From Stutzerimonas stutzeri (GTDB taxonomy: Bacteria > Pseudomonadota > Gammaproteobacteria > Pseudomonadales > Pseudomonadaceae), in the NCBI RefSeq assembly GCF_024448895.1, contig NZ_JAMOIC010000001.1, positions 1-64,000 on the forward strand: a stretch of DNA of 64,000 nucleotides, given 5' to 3'. Position 1 is the first letter of the stretch. Each line of letters starts with the position of its first letter. The notes below the pieces were generated by a model, which did not search any database, had not been told where the DNA came from, and saw only the letters and a program-made list of their open reading frames with translations. Both the position numbers and the translations under genes were made by a program. Below, in pieces: positions 1-7,087 of the stretch.

Positions 1-114
1 ATAGATGAAGGGTACTTGATCAGATTGAATAGGCAATCCATAAAATTCTGTATCTGTGTATAGATGCAAGCTGGGATTGTCTGGATGACGTTTTCTCAGT
101 CTAATATTTTTCAT
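1..114 (-). CDS. Partial hypothetical protein, N-terminus only (runs off left edge)
   Basis: An open frame starts at the ATG complementary to 112-114 and continues for 38 codons without a stop to the window edge. It begins MKNIRLRKRHPDNPSLHLYT. The composition looks protein-like, with a basic start followed by a mixed polar/aromatic stretch, but it matches no family I recognise. A weak purine-rich site (CAGGTC) lies about 9 bases upstream. It sits in the most AT-rich part of the window, typical of recently acquired DNA. With only 38 codons visible it could still be chance. Confidence 0.4.
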   Translation of the reverse strand, partial: MKNIRLRKRHPDNPSLHLYTDTEFYGLPIQSDQVPFIY

Positions 115-703
115 CAGAATTGACCTGCTTAGTGAGTACACATCTAAACAAGTCAATTATTTTTTTATGAGGAAAGAACCGATTTGTAACGTAGCCTCAG
201 ACCCTCAACCTTACTGTAAATAGCTTAATCTTGAAATATTCAAATAAGAATTTAACCATTTATCTTAGCAAGTGATATTATTCCCTTATATTCACTAAAC
301 TTGACTTCTTAAATTTAAAGTTTATTGGGCTTTTGGCTATTATCTGGATTGTTATGGGGGTATACAGTTATCCAGCTAAGCTAACTCTATTAGCATTGAG
401 CTTGTTACTACTATACCAAAGCTTATCGAGGCATAACTAAGCAATTATCTTGGAGAATCCTTAACGATAAGCCGATTAGTTGGCCAAATCCTAAAATGTT
501 TAAGTCTCGAAAAAATCCATTTTATCGGTAATATCTATCTGCACTCTAATGGTATCGCTCTGCGGGTATGAGCTACAAAATTGATCACCGAGTCACGATG
601 TACGAGTTATTAAAAGTGCACCGATAACTTCACCGTTGCCGCTAGAAGACTTCGCAACTATAAGAGCGGTACCCAGACCAATGCTTGCTCGTGTACAGCA
701 TAA
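115..703. other. AT-rich intergenic stretch of the island
   Basis: About 590 bases much richer in A+T than the rest of the window. No convincing gene is visible. Two short open stretches are worth noting. One at 333-440 (TTG start) or 354-440 (ATG start) encodes a very hydrophobic peptide (VMGVYSYPAKLTLLALSLLL). The other, in a different frame, ends at 531 with a basic tail. Neither has a clear ribosome binding site. Confidence 0.5.
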
Positions 704-727
704 AGCCGCTTGCCTGAGCAAGCGGCT
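704..727 (-). terminator. Hairpin terminator after the AlpA-type gene
   Basis: A perfect 10-bp stem (AGCCGCTTGC/GCAAGCGGCT) with a 4-base loop lies just beyond the stop of the minus-strand alpA-like gene. Read on the minus strand it is followed by TTTATG, so the U-tract is short. Confidence 0.6.
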
Positions 728-740
728 ATTAGCTCAGTCT

Positions 741-935
741 TTACGAGCGACCTTCGTCTCGCTCCTTGATTCGATCATTCATCCAGCCAATAACCTCACT
801 TTCCACCCACGCCTTAGCTCGCCCGCCTATAGTGACCGGCTTAGGAAAGCTTCCCTCAGCGATATACTTGTAAAGAGTTGAATTTTTGAAGCCGGTAGCC
901 GCAAGCACTTCTTTTTTACGAATTAGTCTAATCAT
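741..935 (-). CDS. AlpA family phage/island transcriptional regulator
   Basis: A 64-residue protein with the AlpA/MerR-like helix-turn-helix: a basic start (MIRLIRKKEV), then a segment in which STLYKYIAEGSFPKPVTIG is the classic AlpA recognition region, then the WVESEVIGWM motif. The family acts as small DNA-binding activators of excision or other genes on P4-like and related islands, named after E. coli AlpA of CP4-57. A good Shine-Dalgarno (AGAGGA) precedes the ATG. It lies 72 bases downstream of the 445-residue gene on the same strand, so the two may be co-transcribed. Its presence near a tRNA-Ser gene supports the island reading. The target promoter cannot be told from sequence. Confidence 0.9.
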   Translation of the reverse strand: MIRLIRKKEVLAATGFKNSTLYKYIAEGSFPKPVTIGGRAKAWVESEVIGWMNDRIKERDEGRS

Positions 936-1007
936 GGGCGGGTCCTCTGTTCGTCCAGAGGAAAGGCAGGGTTTGTAAAAAAATACCTACGACGTGCTCA
1001 GCTACCT

Positions 1008-2345
1008 CTAGTCAGAGTGACTCGGCCAATATCGTATTGTGCCCCAGCCACCGGGGCATTCCACGCCTGAACTAAGCGGCCCATCCTGAGATTCAATATA
1101 ACCTGTAGCTCCTTCGCGAAGCGGCCAGACAGCTGTGGTTATGGTTTTGTAATCTTGATGCAGCGCTGGTGGGATAACGCATGTCTCCACCGCAGCGAAC
1201 TCAAAGGTTGATACTTGGCTAAATCTAGCTTTGAAATCCTCGGCAAGTTCAATGGCCCGCTTATAGAAATGATCCAAAATAGCCGACCATTCACGGTCTT
1301 GGTCAGGCTGTCGAAAGTCACGGGAGATCAGGTCGCTGACTGTTTCTCGCGCAACCGGGCGACCGCCCCCTAGATCCTTCCAGTGATTGGTCAGAAGATA
1401 CGAGACGTACCGGAAAAGCATAACCTGTACCACAGCGAAGACTCGTTCATTTTGCCCCGCCAGGAATTTAACAACAGGAACCGGAGACCCCTTTAGCCAG
1501 TATTTACCTGTTACTATAAAAATCTCGACGTGGTTCTGCAGCATCTGAGCATCGCTGTAATGCGCAGTCTTGTGCGTAACAGCGACATGCCTCAGAACAC
1601 CACAGCCGCTAGAAATGCCAAAGCCATGATGGGTCAGATTGAGAAAGTATGTGCTGCTAACCTTTCCACTTTTGAATATCGAGCTTGTGAGGCCGGGCAC
1701 GAAGCGTCGAATAAAGCCCAGGTCAATCAGCCGACGCAAACGGTGCTTTAAGCTAGCGTCATCCAATCCAGTAAGCCGCCTCAGCTGTGCATTGCCAATT
1801 CTTGACACCACACCGAATTTATCCGCGTTCACCAGCAGTTCCCCAAGCAAAAACCTGTTGGCTGCTGAAAGTCGACCTCGCGCACCGGAAGGCGCTGACC
1901 TCCCATCTCGCGTCGATAGCTCAATACCCTTATTGATGACCGGCTGAGCATTGGGCTTCGCAGCTAGGATTTCTGCTTCAGAAAAAAGGCACTCTAGGAT
2001 CTCGCTGTGGATTCCGTACGGATTACCCATCTCCTCAATCTGTTGAAGCAGGTGAGGCGTTATTTCGAGCCTGATCGCTGGCCTGCCTTTACCAGCAGGC
2101 TTCGTCTGTTCATCTACCAGCGCTCCCGCCTCCTTGAGCTCAGTAAGCGCACCGCTCACTAGCTTCTGGGATAGATGCAGGATCGCAGCGAGCGTCTTGA
2201 CTCTATAGCAGCAGCGTTCGCCCCTGGCGGCTCGGTTCGCCAGTGCCTCGAAAACAAATCTGGCGTCAGGGCTGCACGCATGCAGCTCATCGCATAAGAA
2301 ATTCCAGTACAAAATCACTACCTTGCCGGTTCCGATGATGAGCAT
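1008..2345 (-). CDS. Large island protein with winged-helix-like segments, function unknown
   Basis: A 445-residue protein with no family I can name. The N-terminal 100 residues (ARFVFEALANRA, then VKTLAAILHLSQKLVSGALT) and residues about 165-215 (LRRLTGLDDASLKHRLRRLI) both look like winged helix-turn-helix units, each followed by a short hinge (LVDEQTKPAGKGRP). The C-terminal half has no clear motif and no membrane segments or signal peptide. Proteins of this kind often sit beside an AlpA-type gene in Pseudomonas islands. The start is uncertain: ATG at 2345 lacks a close Shine-Dalgarno, and GTG or TTG codons 8 to 11 codons further in are alternatives. A DNA-binding regulatory or replication role is an inference only. 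Confidence 0.75.
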   Translation of the reverse strand: MLIIGTGKVVILYWNFLCDELHACSPDARFVFEALANRAARGERCCYRVKTLAAILHLSQKLVSGALTELKEAGALVDEQTKPAGKGRPAIRLEITPHLLQQIEEMGNPYGIHSEILECLFSEAEILAAKPNAQPVINKGIELSTRDGRSAPSGARGRLSAANRFLLGELLVNADKFGVVSRIGNAQLRRLTGLDDASLKHRLRRLIDLGFIRRFVPGLTSSIFKSGKVSSTYFLNLTHHGFGISSGCGVLRHVAVTHKTAHYSDAQMLQNHVEIFIVTGKYWLKGSPVPVVKFLAGQNERVFAVVQVMLFRYVSYLLTNHWKDLGGGRPVARETVSDLISRDFRQPDQDREWSAILDHFYKRAIELAEDFKARFSQVSTFEFAAVETCVIPPALHQDYKTITTAVWPLREGATGYIESQDGPLSSGVECPGGWGTIRYWPSHSD

Positions 2346-2414
2346 TATAAATGGATTGCACCTATTTAGGCACGGTTTTTATACCCTGAAAATATTGTCT
2401 TGCTATAGTCTAGT

Positions 2415-2443
2415 GTTACATGTGATTTACTTGTAACGTTACA
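2415..2443. promoter_or_regulatory. Operator-like GTTACA repeat array between divergent genes
   Basis: Three copies of a GTTACA half-site occur here: direct at 2415-2420, inverted (TGTAAC) at 2432-2437, direct at 2438-2443. The last two form the perfect 12-bp palindrome TGTAACGTTACA. The first and third are also part of an 11-base direct repeat (GTTACAtGTGA / GTTACAcGTGA) 23 bases apart, about two helical turns. The array lies in the 154-base gap between two divergent island genes, which is where an autoregulator would bind. Confidence 0.6.
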
Positions 2444-2499
2444 CGTGAGATATTGAGCTCCGTCGATGCCAGCGGCGCATCCCTGATGAGACGAGAGCG

Positions 2500-3210
2500 A
2501 TGAAAAGCAAAGGATTTGATGATCTGTGCAGGAGCGACGATGAGTGGTCTTGGCTCGACCGCTACATCGCTAGGAATCCAATCAGCCTCGAGCGGGAATA
2601 CTTCTCGCCTGGACAATTTGCGGAAACGTCGACCAAGAACCTAGTCATCCGTAGGCTAGAAAGGATCCCGAAATCCGAGGAGGGGGTGCTTTGGTTGACA
2701 CGCATGAAGGGCGCCCTGAGACAGCATCGGTATAGGTCCCCTGCTAACGGACGGGAAAGCAGCACATATGTATTAAACAGCTCGACAAAAAAGAAGCTTG
2801 TTCGTCTGGCTGAGCGATACAAAAAGACAGAGACAGCGATGGTCGAATCGCTCATCAACGATGCGGTCCGAGAGGATGCAGACCTCAGACAGCAGCTCGT
2901 AAAGAAAAAGGAAGAGGATAAAGTGGCTCGGCATCAAACCAATGATGCATTGGCGAGATGTAGGGAGGAGCTGCGAGAAACTAAGAACCAGCTCATGGGC
3001 TGCATAGGTTTTTTGGCGGCGTATGAAATTGCTAGAGGCGAAAACCCCCTTCCATCGGACGAGGAGCTCAAGTTATCGGAGGAACTAGCGCTGCAAAAGA
3101 AGGCTCGTGTTCGGAAGGAAATTGAGTACGCAGTATTAAGGTCGCTCGAGCTCAGTCCAATGCTTCAAGAGCTCAGGCTAAAAAGGTTAAAAAAACCTGA
3201 GACATTATAG
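2500..3210 (+). CDS. Island protein with ribbon-helix-helix-like and coiled-coil segments
   Basis: A 236-residue, highly charged protein. Residues about 82-122 (STYVLNSSTKKKLVRLAERY followed by KKTETAMVESLINDA) have the pattern of a ribbon-helix-helix DNA-binding unit: a short strand, then two amphipathic helices. Residues about 125-160 (rich in K, E and R) predict a coiled coil, and the C-terminus is helical and basic. No catalytic motif, signal peptide or membrane segment is visible. It is transcribed away from the 445-residue gene, with the GTTACA repeats between them, so it may be the autoregulator of that gap. This is inference from position and fold pattern; I do not recognise a named family. 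Confidence 0.75.
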   Translation: MKSKGFDDLCRSDDEWSWLDRYIARNPISLEREYFSPGQFAETSTKNLVIRRLERIPKSEEGVLWLTRMKGALRQHRYRSPANGRESSTYVLNSSTKKKLVRLAERYKKTETAMVESLINDAVREDADLRQQLVKKKEEDKVARHQTNDALARCREELRETKNQLMGCIGFLAAYEIARGENPLPSDEELKLSEELALQKKARVRKEIEYAVLRSLELSPMLQELRLKRLKKPETL

Positions 3211-3230
3211 CTCTAGCGCTTTGCTAGAGC
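3210..3230 (+). terminator. Hairpin after the ribbon-helix-helix-like gene
   Basis: A perfect 8-bp stem (GCTCTAGC/GCTAGAGC) with a 5-base loop begins at the last base of the preceding stop codon. It is followed by ATGCGC rather than a T-run, so termination may be inefficient. Confidence 0.5.
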
Positions 3231-3507
3231 ATGCGCAATGCGTTGTTCAAACTGGTTAGTGCATATTTCCACCGTCCCTTTAAAGATGAGCGGTAAACTA
3301 GACATGCCTGCAAGCAGGCATACTAACGTGCGGATGATTGCTTCGATCTATATTAAGCCCGTAACGAGCCGACCCAGCGCCAGTTGAACCGCCACCTAGT
3401 CAAGAGCAAGGGACAAGTAGCATAGCGACGCGGGCGCATCTAATAATACGTAAATTTGCAACGGGCTGATTGAAGTAATGAATCAAAAGTATCCCTAGCG
3501 GCAATGA
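3231..3507. other. Non-coding stretch of the island with a palindrome
   Basis: No gene is visible. It contains a near-perfect palindrome at 3304-3321 (ATGCCTGC, AA, GCAGGCAT), which could be a protein-binding site or a cruciform relic of an element boundary. The rest looks like decayed sequence. Confidence 0.5.
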
Positions 3508-4439
3508 TCCCTATTCGTCGCATCAATCTTCAACGCCGACACGCGTTCGAAGCTCACTGCTGCTGTAGTCATCGCTAAGCAACGAAACTTCATTGACCAA
3601 GCGTCAAGGGTGCAGGGAGAGCTTTATTGTCGCTGCAAGTGCAATGGATCGGAAAGTCAGACGGTCGGATTGATCCCGCTTCGTGCGGCTATGAAACTCG
3701 TGCTCAGCATAACCGCGCCGATCGTATTGAGTGAGAACACATCTTCCCCGCCTAAATCATAGACCTTCAGCGTCATTGCTGGCAGAAACTCGGTCGTAAG
3801 AACTGCATAGCGGATTATCCAGTCTTCCGAGCGATGGAAGCTGACCTGTTCAACCTCTACCCATCGGTAGGCGAGGTGAATGGCGATCGGAGCAACTTCC
3901 AGTTCGGAATAGTGACTGGCATCGCGCCGCAATACGGAGCGTGCCCTACCCGCGTTGACTTCAACGACCGTTCCGCCGAGCCGCGTGACGACGTGAAGAG
4001 GCTCTTAGCACGGTCTACCTTCTACATGAACGACCGCTATGGTCTGTCTATGTCTAGGCAACAGCAGCAGCTGCTAATGGCATGGGACCGCCAATATCCG
4101 GTATCCGCATGGGAATGGGAGTGGAATAGCCGAACCGCCAAGATCATGGGTCACCAGAATCCGTTCATCACTGACGATCGCTCGTGGAGTCTCGGGCACA
4201 AGCCGTCCCGAGAAGGTCCTGTCAGCCCGGTTCGTGTCAGATCCACCGCAGCGGCATCTGTTAAGGCTTCAAACGAGCCCATGATCATCGGTAACAGGAG
4301 TAGCAAAATCTACCACCTGCCTCAGGGGTGCCCGAGCTACGGCAAGGACTCAATCAAAAACCAGCTAAACTTCCCTTCCGAAGCAAAGGCAGTCGCTCAC
4401 AGGCATCGAAAAGCCAGGAAACCGCCAATAGGTACCTAA
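3508..4439 (+). pseudogene. Broken endonuclease I (EndA-like) with C-terminal sunset-type domain
   Basis: Reading the plus strand across frames reconstructs a periplasmic endonuclease I, a family of secreted non-specific DNases. The start is in one frame (GELYCRC near 3616-3636). It shifts near 3645 to a second frame (SDGRIDPASCGY at 3657-3692), which then has two in-frame stops: TGA at 3732, exactly where the family has the Trp of EWEH, and TAA at 3753. The rest is intact: RHCWQKLGRKNC, FRAMEADLFNLYPSVGEVNG, EPRDDVKR, RQQQQLLMAWDRQYPVSAWE, GHQNPF. After about residue 150 of the intact 3' part comes a second small domain (IGNRSSKIYHLPQGCPSYGK), resembling the 'sunset' domain appended to some secreted nucleases. 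The frameshift plus two stops make a functional product very unlikely. The exact 5' end is uncertain. Confidence 0.85.
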
Positions 4440-4692
4440 AGCGAGCCGTCTTTGCGGGCCAGCTGCACACAGCGGCCAGTAGGAAACCCGTACGAACGCG
4501 ATACGCAGCACAGCATGCCATGGGCAGCTGCCCGCCCTTTTTGAACCGATCAGGCCACTGACGAAAGAATCGACTACGTTTTCACTGGGAGTTGTAATGC
4601 CGCCAGAGCCATTCGTGACGGCCATTTTGAACACGCGGCGACAAGAACCCAAATGTGGACCAAAGTGTGGACCAGCGAGCCCTAGAAACGCG
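4440..4692. other. Gap between the endA pseudogene and tRNA-Ser
   Basis: No credible gene is visible. It holds a 9-base direct repeat TGTGGACCA at 4654-4662 and 4666-4674, close to where a tRNA-targeting integrase gene would end, but no integrase reading frame can be reconstructed. The island's integrase appears to have been lost. Confidence 0.45.
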
Positions 4693-4715
4693 AAAGCCCC
4701 GGAATACGGGGCCTT
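4693..4715 (-). terminator. Terminator of tRNA-Ser
   Basis: On the minus strand GCCCCG, a short AT-rich loop and CGGGGC form a stem followed by TTTCGCGTTT, 13 bases beyond the CCA end of the tRNA gene. Confidence 0.75.
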
Positions 4716-4727
4716 CAGCTTGCAATA

Positions 4728-4817
4728 TGGCGGAGGAGGTGAGATTCGAACTCACGGAAGAGTTTCCCCTTCGACGGTTTTCAAGACCGTTGCATTCAAC
4801 CGCTCTGCCACTCCTCC
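4728..4817 (-). tRNA. tRNA-Ser (anticodon TGA)
   Basis: A 90-nt class II tRNA on the minus strand. The acceptor stem GGAGGAG pairs with CTCCTCC, followed by discriminator G and an encoded CCA. The anticodon loop is CTTGAAA with anticodon TGA, reading UCA and related serine codons. The T arm GTGAGTTCGAATCTCAC is canonical, and the long variable arm is typical of serine tRNAs. Its 3' end faces the accessory region, the usual orientation for an island integrated at a tRNA gene. Confidence 0.97.
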
Positions 4818-4833
4818 GCAGAGAGCGGGCGCC

Positions 4834-4861
4834 ATAGTACCCGAACGAAACACACTGTCAA
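4834..4861 (-). promoter_or_regulatory. Sigma-70 promoter of tRNA-Ser
   Basis: On the minus strand there is a perfect -35 TTGACA (complement of 4856-4861), a 16-base spacer, and -10 TACTAT (complement of 4834-4839), placed 17 bases upstream of the mature tRNA 5' end. The region following the -10 is GC-rich, as expected for stringently controlled stable-RNA promoters. Confidence 0.8.
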
Positions 4862-4945
4862 ACTCTGTTGTTAGGATGAAACAAAAGCTCTGCTATGATC
4901 CCGGGCAATTCACCTTAGGCTGAATACATTTACAGGAGTGTCGCC

Positions 4946-5614
4946 ATGCTCAAGCAACAGTACGCACCTACGCATACGCAGGTTGAACAAAAGGAAGTCA
5001 GCCGCGTTCTGCGCAACACTTACGGCCTGCTGGCCATTACCCTGGGCTTCAGCGCCTTCGTCGCTTACATGGCGATGCAGGCCAACGCAGCCTACCCCAA
5101 CATTTTCGTAGTGCTGGTCGGCTTCTACGGTTTGTTCTTCCTGACCGTCAAGCTGCGCAACTCCGCATGGGGTTTGCTTTCCACCTTCGCGCTCACTGGC
5201 TTCATGGGTTACACGCTAGGCCCGATCCTGAACATGTACCTGGGAACAGCCAACGGCGGGCAGCTGATCGCTTCGGCACTGTCGATGACGGCTCTGGTGT
5301 TCTTTGGTTTGTCGGCATTCGTGCTGATCACCCGCAAGGACATGAGCTTCCTCAGCGGCTTCATCACCGCGGGCTTCTTCGTCCTGCTGGGCGCCATGGT
5401 TGCGAGCTTCTTCTTCCAGATCAGCGGCCTGCAACTGGCAATCAGTGCCGGCTTCGTGCTGTTCTCGTCGGTGTGCATCCTCTACCAGACCAGCGCAATC
5501 ATTCACGGTGGCGAACGTAACTACATCATGGCCACCATTGGCCTGTATGTATCGATCTACAACCTGTTCATCAGCCTGCTCCAGCTGATGGGCATCATGG
5601 GCGGCGACGACTGA
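4946..5614 (+). CDS. yccA: YccA, Bax inhibitor-1 family inner-membrane protein
   Basis: A 222-residue polytopic protein with about seven hydrophobic segments starting near residue 28 ([17 protein letters not shown]) and ending near the C-terminus ([20 protein letters not shown]), the pattern of the BI-1/YccA family (UPF0005). In E. coli YccA interacts with and is a substrate of the FtsH protease and protects SecY from degradation. The soluble N-terminal tail of about 25 residues, which FtsH uses, is present. The start is supported by AGGAG 8 bases upstream. It is monocistronic, between the tRNA gene and a strong terminator. Confidence 0.92.
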   Translation: MLKQQYAPTHTQVEQKEVSRVLRNTYGLLAITLGFSAFVAYMAMQANAAYPNIFVVLVGFYGLFFLTVKLRNSAWGLLSTFALTGFMGYTLGPILNMYLGTANGGQLIASALSMTALVFFGLSAFVLITRKDMSFLSGFITAGFFVLLGAMVASFFFQISGLQLAISAGFVLFSSVCILYQTSAIIHGGERNYIMATIGLYVSIYNLFISLLQLMGIMGGDD

Positions 5615-5631
5615 TAGCTGCTCTTCGAACG

Positions 5632-5660
5632 AGCCCGCTTCGGCGGGCTTTTTCGTTTTT
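5632..5660 (+). terminator. Intrinsic terminator of yccA
   Basis: A 7-bp stem AGCCCGC/GCGGGCT with a TTCG tetraloop is followed by TTTTTCGTTTTT. Confidence 0.92.
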
Positions 5661-5701
5661 GAAGCTGGCGTATCATGTCGGCAGTTATGACACGGTGGCC
5701 C

Positions 5702-6094
5702 ATGAAATTCGCAATCGCTCTGTTTTCACCCGCCCACTCCCCTGCTTCACGACGCGCGTTGCGCTTCTGCGAGGCGGTGCTCGCGGGTGGTCACGAAATC
5801 GTTCGGCTGTTCCTCTACCAGGACGGCGTCCATAGCGCCTCGGCTAATATCGTGAGCGCACAGGATGAGCTGGATGTGGCTGATCAATGGACCCGGTTCG
5901 TCAGCCGTCACCAGCTCGACGGTGTTGTCTGCATCGCTGCCGGCTTGCGCCGCGGTGTACTGGACGACCAGGAAGCGAAGCGTCACCAGCGCCCCGCAGC
6001 AAACCTCGCCGCAGGTTGGGAGCTGTCCGGCCTAGGGCAACTGCACGAAGCCAACCAGCAAGCGGACCGGCTAGTCTGCTTTGGAGGCCACTGA
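5702..6094 (+). CDS. tusD: Sulfurtransferase TusD (DsrE family)
   Basis: A 130-residue subunit of the TusBCD complex, which passes persulfide sulfur from TusA to TusE for 2-thiouridine synthesis at tRNA U34, completed by MnmA (also encoded in this window, at 27.7 kb). The conserved catalytic Cys lies in GVVCIAAGLRRGV, matching the family's CxAAxxRRG motif. I take the ATG at 5702 (MKFAIALFSP), which matches the usual N-terminus and length of about 128; an upstream ATG at 5675 would add nine atypical residues. It is first in a tightly overlapping operon: its TGA overlaps the ATG of tusC. Confidence 0.92.
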   Translation: MKFAIALFSPAHSPASRRALRFCEAVLAGGHEIVRLFLYQDGVHSASANIVSAQDELDVADQWTRFVSRHQLDGVVCIAAGLRRGVLDDQEAKRHQRPAANLAAGWELSGLGQLHEANQQADRLVCFGGH

Positions 6095-6453
6095 TGGCAC
6101 GCTCGATGCTGATCATTACCCGGCAATCGCCCTGGTCCGGCCCCTGCGCACGTGAAGCACTGGACATCGTCCTGGCCGGAGGGGCATTCGACCTGCCGCT
6201 CGCGTTACTGTTTCTCGATGATGGTGTGTTTCAGCTTGCTCCGGCACAGCAACCCGCCCGATTGCAGCAAAAGGATCTGACCGCGAACCTGCAGGCGCTG
6301 CCCATGTTCGGCGTCGATTCCCTCTTTGCCGCAAAGCGCAGCCTCACCGAGCGCGGATTGGACGAAGCGAAGCTGTCTCTTTCAGTGGAGCTGCTTGACG
6401 ATGACGGACTGCGCACGCTTATCAACCGTTACGACCATGTGATCACGCTCTGA
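6094..6453 (+). CDS. tusC: Sulfur relay protein TusC (DsrF family)
   Basis: A 119-residue subunit of the TusBCD hexamer. The DsrE/F fold pattern is visible: ARSMLIITRQSPW strand, AREALDIVLAGGAFDLPLAL helix, then LLFLDDGVFQL. TusC is structural and lacks the TusD active cysteine; here the only Cys is at position 18. Both ends overlap neighbours by four bases (ATGA), indicating translational coupling with tusD and tusB. Confidence 0.9.
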   Translation: MARSMLIITRQSPWSGPCAREALDIVLAGGAFDLPLALLFLDDGVFQLAPAQQPARLQQKDLTANLQALPMFGVDSLFAAKRSLTERGLDEAKLSLSVELLDDDGLRTLINRYDHVITL

Positions 6454-6755
6454 TGGCAACCCTGCACCTTCTTTCCCACTCCCCGTTTTCGGATAGCCGT
6501 CTGTCCAGTTGCCTGCACCTGCTAACGGGCGGCGATGCCCTGTTGCTTTGCGGCGATGCGGTATATGCCCTGAAAGACGGCACTTCACAAAGGCAAGCGT
6601 TGGATCTGATGCCCGAGAGCATCGCGCTTTTTGCGCTGGAGGAGGATATCGCCGCGCGCGCAATGAACTTCCTGCCGCCGCGCCTGCAACAGGTGGACTA
6701 TGAGGGCTTCGTCGAACTCTGCTGCCGTTATGAGCGGACCAATTCCTGGCTATGA
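6453..6755 (+). CDS. tusB: Sulfur relay protein TusB (DsrH family)
   Basis: A 100-residue DsrH-like subunit. It begins ATLHLLSHSPFSDSRLSSCL, the typical TusB opening, followed by GGDALLLCGDAVYAL. It completes the TusBCD complex in the order D-C-B. It overlaps tusC (ATGA) and tusE by four bases (6752-6755). Confidence 0.9.
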   Translation: MATLHLLSHSPFSDSRLSSCLHLLTGGDALLLCGDAVYALKDGTSQRQALDLMPESIALFALEEDIAARAMNFLPPRLQQVDYEGFVELCCRYERTNSWL

Positions 6756-7087
6756 AATTGTTACTTGGCGACGGCACGAGCGTTGCTGTGGATCAGGAAG
6801 GCTTTCTGGTCGATTTGAAAGACTGGAGCGATCCGGTAGCCGAAGCTATCGCCAACGCCGAAGGGATGGCACTCCAAGCAGAACACTGGGAGATCCTGCG
6901 GCTGCTGCGTGATTTCTATCAGGAGTACCAGCTTTCGCCTGCTACCCGGCCGCTGATCAAATATGCCGCATTGAAACTCGGACCGGAAAAAGGCAACAGC
7001 ATGCATCTGAACCGCCTATTTAAAGGCACCCCGGCCAAGCTTGCGGCAAAGCTGGCTGGCCTGCCGAAACCGAGCAATTGCATATGA
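6752..7087 (+). CDS. tusE: Sulfur carrier TusE (DsrC family)
   Basis: A 111-residue DsrC/TusE protein that accepts sulfur from TusBCD and delivers it to MnmA bound to tRNA. The flexible C-terminus LAGLPKPSNCI ends in the conserved penultimate Cys. The upstream DsrC cysteine of dissimilatory sulfite pathways is absent, as in TusE proteins. The central DWSDPVAEAIANAEGMAL and HWEILRLLRDFY match the family. It overlaps tusB upstream and ybiB downstream. Confidence 0.95.
   Translation: MKLLLGDGTSVAVDQEGFLVDLKDWSDPVAEAIANAEGMALQAEHWEILRLLRDFYQEYQLSPATRPLIKYAALKLGPEKGNSMHLNRLFKGTPAKLAAKLAGLPKPSNCI

Noticed and set aside
4597-4923. A 108-codon reading frame running through the tRNA-Ser gene
   Set aside because: It is a translation of the antisense of a tRNA gene and its terminator; frames of this kind over tRNA-Ser are a known annotation artefact.
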